This document shows positions 1 through 9,241 of a stretch of DNA of 64,000 bases, piece by piece. Position 1 is the stretch's first letter, and each line of letters opens with the position of its first letter. The translations under genes and the position numbers were made by a program. Origin of the DNA: Chryseobacterium bernardetii (GTDB lineage Bacteria; Bacteroidota; Bacteroidia; Flavobacteriales; Weeksellaceae); contig NZ_CP033932.1 in assembly GCF_003815975.1 (NCBI RefSeq), positions 2,771,501 through 2,835,500 of the forward strand, read 5' to 3'. The notes under the pieces were generated by a model. It made no database searches. It saw only the letters and a program-made list of their open reading frames with translations, and was not told the origin of the DNA.

Positions 1-1
1 T

Positions 2-520
2 AACAGTTTCCTGAATGTTTTAACGATGGGGGCCGTATACCGGAAGATTACCGGGATCCGCTTTCTGAGAAAAGAATACAGCTATATTCCTTTGCAGTTT
101 ATGGAAGAACTTGGAAAAAATCTGTATGATCACCAGTTGAACATAAAAACAGAAACCACTTATTCTATAGAGCACGATAATTACCTGAATCAGGCAAAAG
201 ATATTTTGCATCATTATGTCTTTGACGGCGGAGAAAAATGGAATTTTAAACCGGATGAAGTAGTGGAAAAAGAAAGACAGGAAAGAGCAAGAGCAAGGTT
301 AGAAAATCCGGAGCCGGTACAGGAGCCAATACCTGATGAAGTGGTAGATAAAGACGGTAATATAATTAAAACAAAGACTCTGCAGGAGGTGGTGGTTACG
401 GCTTATCCCCCTCAGACATTGTTGAGAATTATACGTAATAAATACCTTCATTGGTCGGCAAACAGGGACTGGATGGGTATGGATCCCAATAATGATTACC
501 AAAGAAGAATATACCCTTAA
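2..520 (+). CDS. Hypothetical protein, 5' end outside window
   Basis: The frame is open from the first bases, so the gene starts upstream; the first internal ATG is at 26. The visible 172 or so residues hold a basic N-terminal part, a charged Glu/Arg stretch (near residues 80-100) and a 'LQEVVVTAYPP' segment, a phrase common in flavobacterial cell-envelope and baseplate-associated proteins. It ends at the first base of the next gene's ATG (520), so the two are probably translationally coupled. I do not recognise the family. Its place directly before a T6SS adaptor and a PAAR-like toxin suggests it belongs to the same cargo operon, which is inference. Confidence 0.6.
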   Translation, partial: NSFLNVLTMGAVYRKITGIRFLRKEYSYIPLQFMEELGKNLYDHQLNIKTETTYSIEHDNYLNQAKDILHHYVFDGGEKWNFKPDEVVEKERQERARARLENPEPVQEPIPDEVVDKDGNIIKTKTLQEVVVTAYPPQTLLRIIRNKYLHWSANRDWMGMDPNNDYQRRIYP

Positions 521-1224
521 TGATGATTACTGTATTGGAAAATCTTCATCGGAAAACCTACAGGCTGGAAACAATCGTAACTGAGCAGCGGAATCCTGTT
601 TATGCGGTCACCAAAAGCTATGCCCGGCAGATTGAGATCTATTATATTGGAAAGGCCGGGGAAGAGCACCTGTTTCAGATTCTGGTGATTGACTTCGATT
701 TTTCGGATAACGATACGGCTATGGGGAGATTGATAAAAAAGATCAGTTATCTGTTTGACGAACTGGAATGCAGGGTTGATCATGAAGGCAATCTTACAGC
801 AGTAGATAACCTGCTTTTTCTTCGGCTGAGATGGGGGAAATTGCAGGCTGAATTATCAAAAAACCATAAAGGGGAAGCCATAGATAGCTATTTCAGTCAG
901 ATCAGCAGCCTATTGGAAGATGAAAGCCGACTGATTGATTTTTTGACAGAATATAATATGTTTGGATTGCTCTTCAACGGTTTGCTACAATCATTTGACA
1001 CCCCAAGAAAAAGAATTTCTCCGGAAGGATTTACAGAAATCATAACACCTGAAAAAGATGGAGAGAAAATGATTTTAAAAGTCTCTGCCCAAAATCTGGA
1101 ACGGGCGGGGATTGATGATTTCAGAGGAATATTTATCTGTAAAGGAAAACACTATGAAGAAGGTTTTGTAGAAATAAAAAAACAGAATTCTCACTTAAAA
1201 CATTCATTATTATGGATAGGCTAA
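520..1224 (+). CDS. T6SS cargo adaptor-like protein (paralogue of 46127-47203)
   Basis: This 234-residue soluble protein has no signal peptide. It shares layout and local patterns with the second half of the protein at 46127-47203: a beta-rich N-terminal part with an '(R/D)VDHEGNL' versus 'RIDPEGKL' turn, a helical middle, and an 'FGLLFNGLLQSF' versus 'FMFGAFYRAQ' segment. Unlike that paralogue it lacks the N-terminal LysM-like stretch. In both loci the gene comes just before a PAAR-like (DUF4280-type) protein, so a role in loading or bridging the spike tip or toxin is likely. It overlaps the next gene by 13 bases. The function is inferred from position only. Confidence 0.6.
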   Translation: MMITVLENLHRKTYRLETIVTEQRNPVYAVTKSYARQIEIYYIGKAGEEHLFQILVIDFDFSDNDTAMGRLIKKISYLFDELECRVDHEGNLTAVDNLLFLRLRWGKLQAELSKNHKGEAIDSYFSQISSLLEDESRLIDFLTEYNMFGLLFNGLLQSFDTPRKRISPEGFTEIITPEKDGEKMILKVSAQNLERAGIDDFRGIFICKGKHYEEGFVEIKKQNSHLKHSLLWIG

Positions 1225-2579
1225 AGAACGAAGGAGAAGGTAATACTCCGGAAACCCAGAATCAGAATACGGCACAGGATAACGACAAAATAAAGGCTGA
1301 TAATAAGCAGAAGATGGATGACAAACGAGCCGAAAATGATGAAAAAGACAAAAAAGATGAAGGTTTATTATTGGCAATAGATGGGGCAAAAATAAAATTC
1401 AATGCCCATTTGGGAAAGTTTAAAGTATTGAATAATGTGCCGACAACACAAGATAAGCTTACAGGAACTGTCGTAGAAAAGCAAATACCCAATTTTATCT
1501 TTGATGATGGTTTTCAGATGATTTCCCTTACGGAATGGCAGGATTTTGGAACTGCAAAAGTGCAGGAAAACTTCGTGCTGCTAAAAAAATCTACTTTACC
1601 AGGAATAGGAAAAATGCCGGGCAATATACCACCTGAGTCAGGGAAAATAGAATTTGTAACCTCCGGACAAGTAAATGCTCCGGAAAAAATTGATCCGAAG
1701 GGAGCACCGGTACCGGAAGAGAAGGATGATAAAAAATGTTTTTGTGAGAAAGAATTTACAGAAGATGATATAAAATCTTTCTATAAATCTAAGAAATTAT
1801 TTACTGCAAAAAATTGTCCTTTACCTGAGGAAATGAAAACATATAAGGCTTTTACAAATGCTCTGAATAAAGCAATGAAAGATAATAATATAAATACATG
1901 CCTTAGAAAAGCTCATTTTCTAGCTCAGATTGAAACAGAGTCTGATAGACTGAATACAACTATGGAATATGCTTCAGGATGGGATTATGATCATTCTACC
2001 CATCAGGAAGGGTATGACAGCTTTAAACCTTACGCTAATTATAAGAAAGATAAAAAGTTAAGTGCAGAACTTCATAAAAAATTTAATGCTCAGCAAATTA
2101 AACAAATCCAAAGAGCTTATAATAGATATAATGAATGTATAAAGCACGGACATAATGTTAAAGGTTATGGACCAAAATATAAAGGAAAAGGATTGATACA
2201 ATTAACATGGAAAGATACCTACGAAAAGTATTTTAAACATATCGGTAAAAAAGACTTAATTGATACACCAGAGGTTGTTGCAAATGATTTAACATACACT
2301 TGTGATTCTGCAGCTTGGTTCTGGGATGATAGACAGCTTGGTGGTTATGCAGATAAAGATGATCTTATTTTTATTTCTGTTAGAATAAATGGAGGTTTAA
2401 ACGGTTTTGATCATAGGAAAAGTAATGTAAAATCCATTATTAAATTAATGAAAATTGAGCAGGATTGTAAAACAAATAAATTAAAATCAATAGGTACATA
2501 TAAATATGAAACAAGCGATATTAAAAACCTCAAATGGGGCAAAAATAATAAGGCTAAAATTGAGAAACTTGATGATTAA
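1212..2579 (+). CDS. PAAR-like tip domain fused to GH19-type lysozyme/chitinase, putative T6SS effector
   Basis: This 455-residue protein has no signal peptide. Residues 1-50 are a charged linker. About 51-160 resemble the DUF4280 PAAR-like fold, with short beta turns such as 'LPGIGKMPGNIPP'. About 175-420 match GH19 chitinase/lysozymes: 'HFLAQIETES' (E243 aligns with the family's catalytic Glu) and 'YKGKGLIQLTW' at 323-333. GH19 enzymes of this bacterial type cut peptidoglycan or chitin. Tip plus hydrolase fusion is the classic evolved-effector design for T6SS delivery into a rival's periplasm. From about 1740 the DNA becomes much more AT-rich than the tip-encoding half, consistent with toxin-domain exchange. 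The next two genes encode exported proteins, candidate immunity factors. Confidence 0.75.
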   Translation: MDRLKNEGEGNTPETQNQNTAQDNDKIKADNKQKMDDKRAENDEKDKKDEGLLLAIDGAKIKFNAHLGKFKVLNNVPTTQDKLTGTVVEKQIPNFIFDDGFQMISLTEWQDFGTAKVQENFVLLKKSTLPGIGKMPGNIPPESGKIEFVTSGQVNAPEKIDPKGAPVPEEKDDKKCFCEKEFTEDDIKSFYKSKKLFTAKNCPLPEEMKTYKAFTNALNKAMKDNNINTCLRKAHFLAQIETESDRLNTTMEYASGWDYDHSTHQEGYDSFKPYANYKKDKKLSAELHKKFNAQQIKQIQRAYNRYNECIKHGHNVKGYGPKYKGKGLIQLTWKDTYEKYFKHIGKKDLIDTPEVVANDLTYTCDSAAWFWDDRQLGGYADKDDLIFISVRINGGLNGFDHRKSNVKSIIKLMKIEQDCKTNKLKSIGTYKYETSDIKNLKWGKNNKAKIEKLDD

Positions 2580-3285
2580 ACCATTTATATTTTTTATTTT
2601 TTTCACTTCCCACTTTGTGTTTTCTCAGGATATTGCAGGCAATTATTCACCTGTAGAATCAAAATGTAAACTAAATTTAAAAATAAATGATGATAATACT
2701 TTTACTTTTAGTGTTGGAAAAGTAAAGAATAAAGGATTTTTAAAGGTATTTAAAGACAGCAATGTAACTTATCTTGATTTTACAGATGGTATATCAGGTA
2801 TGTATGCAAATGACACAATCTCTATACAAAATTCTGGTAATTCAATGAATAAGTATACACATTTTAAAGAATGTAATGAAATGTACATCCATTTGGTTAA
2901 AAAAAGTTATTTCGATAATTTATACTCATTATTGTCCTGTCAGAAAAATCTTTCAGATTTTGTTGTTTCTTGTAAATTATCTGATATTGAGAAAATGATT
3001 ATTGAAATTCCGGTAAAAGACAATAATATAGATCAATATAATAATCTTGCATATTATTTAGCTAAAACTAAAAACGGGAATCAGTTTGCTATCATTATAT
3101 TAAAAGAAATAATTAAAAAATATCCCCATAGAACTGTCGCTTATTTAAACTTGGCTGATAGTCTTTGGATAGCTGGGGAAAAAGAGGAAGCAAGTCTTAA
3201 TTATAAAGAATACCTTTCTTTAATGAAATCTCAAAAAAAAGATCTTAATAAAGTACCGAAATATGTTGGAAAGAGAATAAAATGA
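2572..3285 (+). CDS. Exported TPR-like protein, putative immunity to the GH19 effector
   Basis: The start at 2572 is chosen because it gives 'MIKPFIFFIFFTSHFVFSQ', a clean signal peptide; the longer frame from 2506 would put 22 charged residues in front of it. The gene overlaps the effector's stop by 8 bases. The mature protein has a beta-rich N-terminal half and a C-terminal helical pair (about residues 165-215, 'YNNLAYYLAKTKNG', 'RTVAYLNLADSLWIAGEKEEA') that reads as one or two TPR repeats. A periplasmic protein co-transcribed with a cell-wall hydrolase is most simply its immunity protein. No family is recognised, and a structural role is possible. Confidence 0.65.
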   Translation: MIKPFIFFIFFTSHFVFSQDIAGNYSPVESKCKLNLKINDDNTFTFSVGKVKNKGFLKVFKDSNVTYLDFTDGISGMYANDTISIQNSGNSMNKYTHFKECNEMYIHLVKKSYFDNLYSLLSCQKNLSDFVVSCKLSDIEKMIIEIPVKDNNIDQYNNLAYYLAKTKNGNQFAIIILKEIIKKYPHRTVAYLNLADSLWIAGEKEEASLNYKEYLSLMKSQKKDLNKVPKYVGKRIK

Positions 3286-4230
3286 TACAATATCTGTTTA
3301 CTATATTATTCATTTTTACGGTGTTTTATACAAACGCCTGTGCACAGGCATCTAAATCATATAGTATTACCCATATTGTTAATAAAACTATTGACAATGG
3401 AGAATATGTTGATGATAAAAGGATTGATAAAAATGACAAGATAACTACAAGCCATCTTATTTACTTATTAAGTCCAAAAAAAAGACAGTGTCGCTTTTTA
3501 CAGATTTACGGACTCGGAGGTATCAGAAAAGAAGGTGCCGGATTTATATACCCTGACAAAAAAAGAAAATATCCTTTTGTTAATTTCTAAGAATGAAAGC
3601 TATATCAACCAACTTAAAATTGTGTTAAATGATAAAGATATGTCTGTTTTAGTTGGAGATAAAGATGTATTTTATTTAGACAGCCCTTATTATACCTATT
3701 TACAGAAAAATGTAGGTAAGGATTTAAACATTCCCGATCTTATTGATTTTTTGGAAGATTTCCTGATAGGATATAATCTTGATGATCTAAAATATATTTC
3801 ATCATATGAAAAATATAGACATAAGGGCTTTAAGATACTAAAGGGATATATGGAGTCTTACAGAACCCAGGCGAGTGATTATCTTAATAAATGGAATCTT
3901 AAATTCTTATATAATGATGCCGGTATACAGAAATATATGTTAAAAGAGTCTACGGAAGGAGATCAGGAAATAGAAAAAAAAATAATTTCATCTAATAAAG
4001 GTTTTTTTACATATGCAAAACATGTCAATATAGAAAACAGGCTTATTACGGATAGCAAAATTCTTATACATCCTGATAAAAGTATCTATGACGAAAAAGT
4101 AACTTCATTGCAGACAGGATTAGGAAAAGAAACCCGATATGAAATTAAACAGATTTCTTATAAAACATTTCCAACCAAGGTATTTAGATTAAATTCAGCG
4201 AGTATTGCTAAAATAAATTCATCAAAATAA
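3282..4230 (+). pseudogene. Lipoprotein split by a +1 shift at an A8 tract
   Basis: The first frame (3282-3590) opens with a signal peptide ending in a lipobox-like 'FYTNACAQ' and reads sensibly up to 'SHLIYLLSPKK'. There lies a run of eight A residues (3476-3483). After it this frame becomes implausible and stops at 3588-3590. The +1 frame, open through the same point, continues as 'DSVAFYRFTDSEVSEKK' and runs to 4230. Seven A residues would join both into one lipoprotein of about 315 residues. It overlaps the preceding gene by 4 bases, so it belongs to the T6SS cargo operon, perhaps as a second immunity protein. A real mutation, phase variation, transcript slippage or assembly error would all look the same here. 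Confidence 0.7.
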
Positions 4231-4319
4231 AGTATTTCTAAGATAACAGATTATTAAAATAAAAGAACACCTACCCCCAGGTAAGTGCTCTTGATATTTG
4301 TGTTAATAGAATTTGCCTA

Positions 4320-4346
4320 AACAGGTAAAAAGGAATTTTACCTGTT
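4320..4346. terminator. Bidirectional terminator between convergent genes
   Basis: An 11-bp perfect inverted repeat (AACAGGTAAAA / TTTTACCTGTT) with a 5-base loop is followed on the + strand by a T-rich stretch. It lies between the + strand lipoprotein gene and the - strand surface-protein gene. Confidence 0.7.
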
Positions 4347-4360
4347 TTAATTTTAGTTTA

Positions 4361-5758
4361 TTAATCAATACGAACAACATTGATGGTAAAGGGAGCTGCA
4401 ATATTGGTAGTGTTTGGCGTTGATCCGAAAGTAAGTGCCTGAAATGAAAGAATCTGGCCGGCATTCATTTTTATAAAAGTAGAATTGCTGCAGGTGACAA
4501 ATGAAGGGGCTCCGGATGCTTCCGGTAAAGTAACTTTAGTATTGGTGAATGACTGCTGGATACCGTTCAGGCTGACCTGTGCATATCCTAAATATCCGTC
4601 TCCGTCATCTTCTGATGCTGCTCTTTGGGGATAATTAATGGTAAAATCAACCTTATATAATCCTGTTGAGGTAGCGGTAAAAGTATTACCGCTCATTTCA
4701 GTAAGATTGTCAAAAGTCTTTGTTGAAGGTACTGTATTTACAAAGGTATTGTTTGTTGTAATGATTACTGTTCCGGTACCTCTTGCTGCACTGATGCTTG
4801 CTGAGTTTTTTAACTGTACAACTCCGTTACTGTTTACCGTTAGGCTTCCTGAAGTTCCCGAAGCATTTTGTAGCCCTTCCAGTCTCAGAGGATTTGTCGC
4901 ATTGACATGAAGTTTATTTGTCGCAATAGATGTCCCGATTCCCACATTTCCTGTTATAGGGTTGATCCTCATTCTTTCAATTAAACCGCCACCGGTAGAA
5001 TTTCCGATATAAAAGTCCTCTTCTGAACCATTCATCATTGTAGATCCTGTACGAACGGATCCTAACGCCCAGTTTCCACCTCCTGAAGAAGGTCCGTTAT
5101 TGGTAAAGCTAAGCAATGAAAAATTTCCTGTGGCCAAAGCAGAAGTATTTCTTAAAGCAACAATTCCGTATTGGTTGTTGCTGGCTGTAGCGTCAATCAG
5201 ATTATACCGGTTTGAAGCAGGAGTGGTGGAAACTACATGGAATTTTGTTTCCGGAGTGCTAGTTCCCAACCCGATTCTGTGATTGGCCCCATCTACCGAA
5301 AGTGAAGCTCCATCAACAGAAAAACCATTGGTTGCCGTAGTTGTAAACGCCAGAGTATTGGCATTTTGGGTCACAACTCTGTTTCCTGAAAGACTTCCGT
5401 CCGTATTATAAATATTCATGGCAAAAGGAACCCATTGAAATCCGGTAAAATAATAATATCCGATGTTATCAATGCTGCCAACCTCTGCTATACTTGGTGT
5501 TGTGCCGGTAGGCGTAGCTGCGTCTGTGACATAGACGATGGTGCCTGTCTGGGCACTTCCGTAGATTCCGACATCTTTAGACGCCAACTGCTGCTTTGAA
5601 ACTCTGGGAGGCAGAATGCCATCTCTCATACTCGTATTGGTACTTCCTGCAACATCTAAAGTTGCCTGTGGATTTGTTGTATTGATCCCTACCTGTGCCT
5701 GTATGCCTGCTGTTGCGGCACATAGTGCGATCAGGGGATAAAATTGATTCATTTTCAT
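4361..5758 (-). CDS. Exported surface protein, tail-fibre-like repeats
   Basis: This 465-residue protein starts with a signal peptide ('ALCAATAGIQAQ') followed by 'VGINTTNPQATLDV', a motif repeated in form later ('HRIGLGTSTPETKFHV', 'GNVGIGTSIATNKLHV'). Such repeats are frequent in flavobacterial cell-surface proteins and resemble phage tail-fibre segments. The C-terminal 140 residues are beta-rich and look like a C1q/TNF-like jelly roll ('FTATSTGLYKVDFTINYPQ', 'FIKMNAGQILSFQAL'). No T9SS sorting tail is evident. It stands alone with its own upstream region and terminator. A role in adhesion or surface display is likely; the ligand is unknown. Confidence 0.7.
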   Translation of the reverse strand: MKMNQFYPLIALCAATAGIQAQVGINTTNPQATLDVAGSTNTSMRDGILPPRVSKQQLASKDVGIYGSAQTGTIVYVTDAATPTGTTPSIAEVGSIDNIGYYYFTGFQWVPFAMNIYNTDGSLSGNRVVTQNANTLAFTTTATNGFSVDGASLSVDGANHRIGLGTSTPETKFHVVSTTPASNRYNLIDATASNNQYGIVALRNTSALATGNFSLLSFTNNGPSSGGGNWALGSVRTGSTMMNGSEEDFYIGNSTGGGLIERMRINPITGNVGIGTSIATNKLHVNATNPLRLEGLQNASGTSGSLTVNSNGVVQLKNSASISAARGTGTVIITTNNTFVNTVPSTKTFDNLTEMSGNTFTATSTGLYKVDFTINYPQRAASEDDGDGYLGYAQVSLNGIQQSFTNTKVTLPEASGAPSFVTCSNSTFIKMNAGQILSFQALTFGSTPNTTNIAAPFTINVVRID

Positions 5759-6144
5759 ATCGTGGTTATTTAGCTTTTAACTTTTCTGTACTGACTTCTC
5801 AAATCATTAATATTTTTAATTTTAACCTACTGAGATATTATTTTATATTGAGCAAGTCACTGTAAATCAGAGATACAAATTTATTTTAATTTTATATTGT
5901 ATCCGATCAGTAGAAATACTGCTTTTTTTTATAAAACAAAATCTACAAAGTACTGCTGCTGGGAGTGGCTTGAATAGAAGAGGAGGCGGGAACGGGACAT
6001 GCGTCGCAGATCTGCGGTAAAGGTGATTCAGAAAAAGATTATTGTATTTTGAAATCATTCCCTAGCGAGTTATGCAGATATACAGTATATTAAAATAAAT
6101 AAAAGCAATAGATAAAGGGAATTATGAATTGTAAGAATTTTTGA
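5759..6144. other. Intergenic region with a GC-rich remnant
   Basis: No gene is supported here. Positions about 5955-6015 stand out as GC-rich in an AT-rich background; read on the - strand they spell Pro/Leu-rich phrases ('PFPPPLLFKPLPAAVL') in a 63-codon frame (5867-6058). This looks like a repeated remnant rather than a functional gene. The promoter of the surface-protein gene should lie in 5759-5860. Confidence 0.4.
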
Positions 6145-7098
6145 TCAGTTATTTTGACGGCTGTTTCTCTTAAGCTCTCTTTCTACCTCGTCAATTTCGG
6201 GTAGAGGAAGAAGATAACTGTCATGAATATATTGAAGAATATTTTTATGTGTTTTATTATTTACCTTTCTGATAAAAAGATGATTGCCGGACCTCAGTAA
6301 TTCGATTAAATGATCATTATACTGTTCTTTGTTAAAAAAAGCTTTTTCAATGATTGCTCTTTTATCGTCATTTACAATGATATCATTAAAGGCCGTATTC
6401 ATGAGAACAGTCTGAAAAAATGATTCGGCAGGCAAAAGAGTATGGAGATAATAGTCTTCAAAATCCATGACCCTCTTGTTATTGGTCATAAATGCGCATG
6501 TTTCTCTTGTAAAAATGAACCATTTGCCACCAATATAAGGTATAACGCCTTTCATAAATTCTCTTTTATAGATAAGAGAAGATACTTTATGCGTTAGTTC
6601 CGTAAAATGGTTTTGTATTCTCTGAAGGGTATCAGGTCTGTAGAACTTCTGATCATAATAGAAAATATAATTTCTTCCTTTATTGGCTGTAAGGAATCTG
6701 CGTATAATATTTTGTGATTTGAGCGGGTAATCTTCACCGCTTAAATTAATGAAATAGTCCCATTCCAGGCTTACATTGAGCAGGTACTCCATAGCATTGA
6801 GTTCCGCCTGGATCACACTGAATCCTCCGGAAACAATATTCATGCTTTCCAGTATATATACGTTAGGGAAATGTACTAAATACAGCTGTATTTCTTCTGT
6901 CATTTCTGCATTGGCCTTACGGTCAATATGAATAAGGTAGAATTGATCTCTTGTGTATATTTTCTGAAACATTTCTTTAAATACCTCCGGTTGATGATGG
7001 ATCATAATAAAATACGCAATTCTTACATGAGGTGAAGATTGGGTACGGGTACCGGAAGTCTGGGGCAGGGGATGTGTTATGGGGTCCGGAGTTTGCAT
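6145..7098 (-). CDS. GT14-type (core-2/I-branching) N-acetylglucosaminyltransferase
   Basis: This 317-residue protein has no signal peptide. It matches the beta-1,6-N-acetylglucosaminyltransferase family (GT14, PF02485): 'RIAYFIMIHHQPEVF' at the start of the fold, 'YLIHIDRKAN', 'WDYFINLSGEDYPL' (the family's S-G-x-D-x-P signature) and 'GGKWFIFTRETC'. Bacterial members add sugars to surface glycans. The first 25 residues are Pro/Thr-rich and not conserved-looking, so the true start could be later. It stands alone between two noncoding gaps, so its acceptor cannot be inferred. Confidence 0.8.
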   Translation of the reverse strand: MQTPDPITHPLPQTSGTRTQSSPHVRIAYFIMIHHQPEVFKEMFQKIYTRDQFYLIHIDRKANAEMTEEIQLYLVHFPNVYILESMNIVSGGFSVIQAELNAMEYLLNVSLEWDYFINLSGEDYPLKSQNIIRRFLTANKGRNYIFYYDQKFYRPDTLQRIQNHFTELTHKVSSLIYKREFMKGVIPYIGGKWFIFTRETCAFMTNNKRVMDFEDYYLHTLLPAESFFQTVLMNTAFNDIIVNDDKRAIIEKAFFNKEQYNDHLIELLRSGNHLFIRKVNNKTHKNILQYIHDSYLLPLPEIDEVERELKRNSRQNN

Positions 7099-7554
7099 AG
7101 GGATTGAATTTAAAAATCATCCGCAGTGTGCAAACAATTTAGTTGTGTGCGAAAGCTACGAATATATTTTTGATAATCAGTTAATTAAATTGGATTTTAT
7201 TAGGTTAATTTATTGTAGCTTTGCAGTGCATTTATAAAACAGGTTTCTGCCTTTGCTACTCTGTAATAGTTTAAAATCACATTTTTTCTTTCAGTTTTTG
7301 CTTTTTCAGCTGCCCGATTATCAATCTAATTCCAAATAATAAGAATTGATGTTTTTAAAGGTTCTTTTTATTTTAGAGTGATACGTTATTGCAGGCTTAT
7401 CAGTACTATTTTCATCGTGGATAGTTATTGTAAAAGTTAAGCAAATCAGAATGATGAATAGAAAAGAAAATTCTTATTTGTTTATCCTTACAATACCCCA
7501 ATTCAAGTTCTGTAAAATGGATTTGTATATAAAATACCGGGATTCCCGAAATTT
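7099..7554. other. Noncoding gap upstream of rhlE
   Basis: No ORF or RNA gene is recognised in these 456 bases. A TAGCTTTG at 7216-7223 fits the flavobacterial -7 element TAnnTTTG, with a TTG 23 bases upstream (7190-7192). If used, it would give a leader of about 330 nt for the helicase gene, as is common for cold-regulated helicases; this is inference. Confidence 0.4.
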
Positions 7555-8676
7555 ATGATGAGTTTTAAAAATTTAAATTTAATTAATCCGATTATCCGTG
7601 CTGTAACAGAAGCAGGATATTCAAAACCTACTGAAATACAGAGTTCTGCAATACCTTATATCCTTGCCGGAAAAGACCTTATAGGATGTGCACAAACCGG
7701 CACCGGAAAGACCGCTGCATTTGCAATGCCTATTCTGCAGCTCTTAAAAAGGTATACCCCAGAACATAAAGAAATAAGAACTTTAATCCTTACCCCAACC
7801 CGCGAACTGGCTCTACAGATTGAAGAGAATTTTTCCATTTACAGTAAATATTTACCATTATCCCAACTTTCAATTTTTGGTGGTGTTTCCATTGGGGGGC
7901 AGCTTGCAGCCTTGAGAAAAAGAGTGGATATTCTGATAGCAACACCGGGAAGATTACTGGATTTAGTTAATCAGAGACATATTGATCTTTCCAAAATAGA
8001 AATTTTTGTTTTGGATGAAGCTGACAGAATGCTTGATATGGGATTTGTGAATGATATAAAAAAAGTTCTGAACCTTATTCCTCAGAAAAGACAGACATTG
8101 TTTTTTTCTGCTACCATGCCTGGAAATATCAGAAAGTTTGCAGACACTATCCTGCATCATCCTGTGGAAGTTTCCGTGAATCCCATTTCTTCAACGGCTA
8201 ACAGCATTCAGCAGTCTGTCTATTTTGTAGAGAAAAGAGACAAAACAGGTTTGCTGATTGATATTTTACAAAATGAAAATATGAAACGGTCATTGGTTTT
8301 TACCCGTACCAAACATGTTGCCAACAAACTTGTTCAGCAATTGGAGAGCGTAGGGATTTTTGCCGCTGCCATTCATGGAAATAAATCGCAGACCGCAAGA
8401 CAGAATGCCCTTGATGACTTTAAAAGCAGTAAAATTAAAGTATTGGTAGCAACAGATATTGCGGCAAGAGGTATTGATATAGATGACCTTCCGCATGTGG
8501 TCAATTATGAACTTCCCAATATTCCTGAAACCTATGTTCACAGGATTGGAAGAACAGGCAGGGCAGGAGCACAGGGTACAGCCATTTCATTTTGTGATTC
8601 GGATGAACGTCCGGATCTGAAAAATATTCAGAAGCTGATAGGATTTACAATGCCTGTCAGATTATTTCAAAAATAG
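7555..8676 (+). CDS. rhlE: DEAD-box RNA helicase, RhlE type
   Basis: All core motifs are in order: Q motif ('YSKPTEIQSSAIP'), I 'AQTGTGKT', Ia 'PTRELA', Ib 'TPGR', II 'VLDEAD', III 'SAT', V 'ATDIAARGID', VI 'HRIGRTGRAG'. At 373 residues it lacks the long basic C-terminal tail of many RhlE proteins. DEAD-box helicases of this group remodel RNA in ribosome assembly and decay, especially in the cold, and the next gene encodes a cold-shock protein, which supports that role. Two ATGs sit in tandem at 7555 and 7558, and either could be used. Confidence 0.9.
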   Translation: MMSFKNLNLINPIIRAVTEAGYSKPTEIQSSAIPYILAGKDLIGCAQTGTGKTAAFAMPILQLLKRYTPEHKEIRTLILTPTRELALQIEENFSIYSKYLPLSQLSIFGGVSIGGQLAALRKRVDILIATPGRLLDLVNQRHIDLSKIEIFVLDEADRMLDMGFVNDIKKVLNLIPQKRQTLFFSATMPGNIRKFADTILHHPVEVSVNPISSTANSIQQSVYFVEKRDKTGLLIDILQNENMKRSLVFTRTKHVANKLVQQLESVGIFAAAIHGNKSQTARQNALDDFKSSKIKVLVATDIAARGIDIDDLPHVVNYELPNIPETYVHRIGRTGRAGAQGTAISFCDSDERPDLKNIQKLIGFTMPVRLFQK

Positions 8677-8728
8677 AACCTGTAAAGTTTACAGATTTTA
8701 ATACATATAATTTTTAATAACAGTTACA

Positions 8729-8923
8729 ATGCAACAAGGCACAGTAAAATTTTTCAATGAAGCAAAAGGCTTCGGATTTATTTCTCCTACAGATGGGAGT
8801 AAAGATATATTTGTACATTCTTCAGGATTAGACACCCGTGTAATCCGTGAAAATGATAAAGTAGTTTTCGATGTACAAAAAGGTGAAAAGGGGTTAAATG
8901 CGATCAACGTAAAGTTGGCGTAA
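8729..8923 (+). CDS. Cold-shock protein (CspA family)
   Basis: This 64-residue single cold-shock domain is an OB fold. It has RNP1 'KGFGFI' and RNP2 'DIFVHSS' intact, and the length is typical for the family. It binds single-stranded RNA/DNA and prevents secondary structure. It follows the RhlE-type helicase by 52 bases on the same strand, a common cold-adaptation pairing. Confidence 0.95.
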   Translation: MQQGTVKFFNEAKGFGFISPTDGSKDIFVHSSGLDTRVIRENDKVVFDVQKGEKGLNAINVKLA

Positions 8924-9080
8924 TGAAACCTCATATGCATCAGGAATAGATAATTTTCAGTATCATATTTTTTATATTTTTTTTACAATGTAAAATCCAT
9001 AAACCTTTTGGCAGCTGGATATATTGTTTGAAAGGACATTAATGTAAGTTAGATTACTTTTTATTTTCCATGATGTTCAT

Positions 9081-9108
9081 AAACCTCTCGCTTTTGGTGA
9101 GAGGTTTT
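9081..9108 (+). terminator. Terminator-like hairpin downstream of the cold-shock gene
   Basis: A 9-bp inverted repeat AAACCTCTC / GAGAGGTTT with a short loop and trailing Ts lies about 160 bases after the csp stop. The rest of the 318-base gap 8924-9241 shows no gene. Confidence 0.6.
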
Positions 9109-9241
9109 AAAGGATTAAAATGAGACTGTTGAAACTGAGGTAAAAAGATAGGATGATCTTTTATTGCCGATATTGTTAATGCATATATCTTCTCAATAGC
9201 CATTCACAAATTATAAAGGGCCGGAAAGGCCGCAAAATACT

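Noticed and set aside
2506..2571. Upstream start for the exported TPR-like protein
   Set aside because: It adds 22 charged residues before a clear signal peptide and lies fully inside the effector gene.
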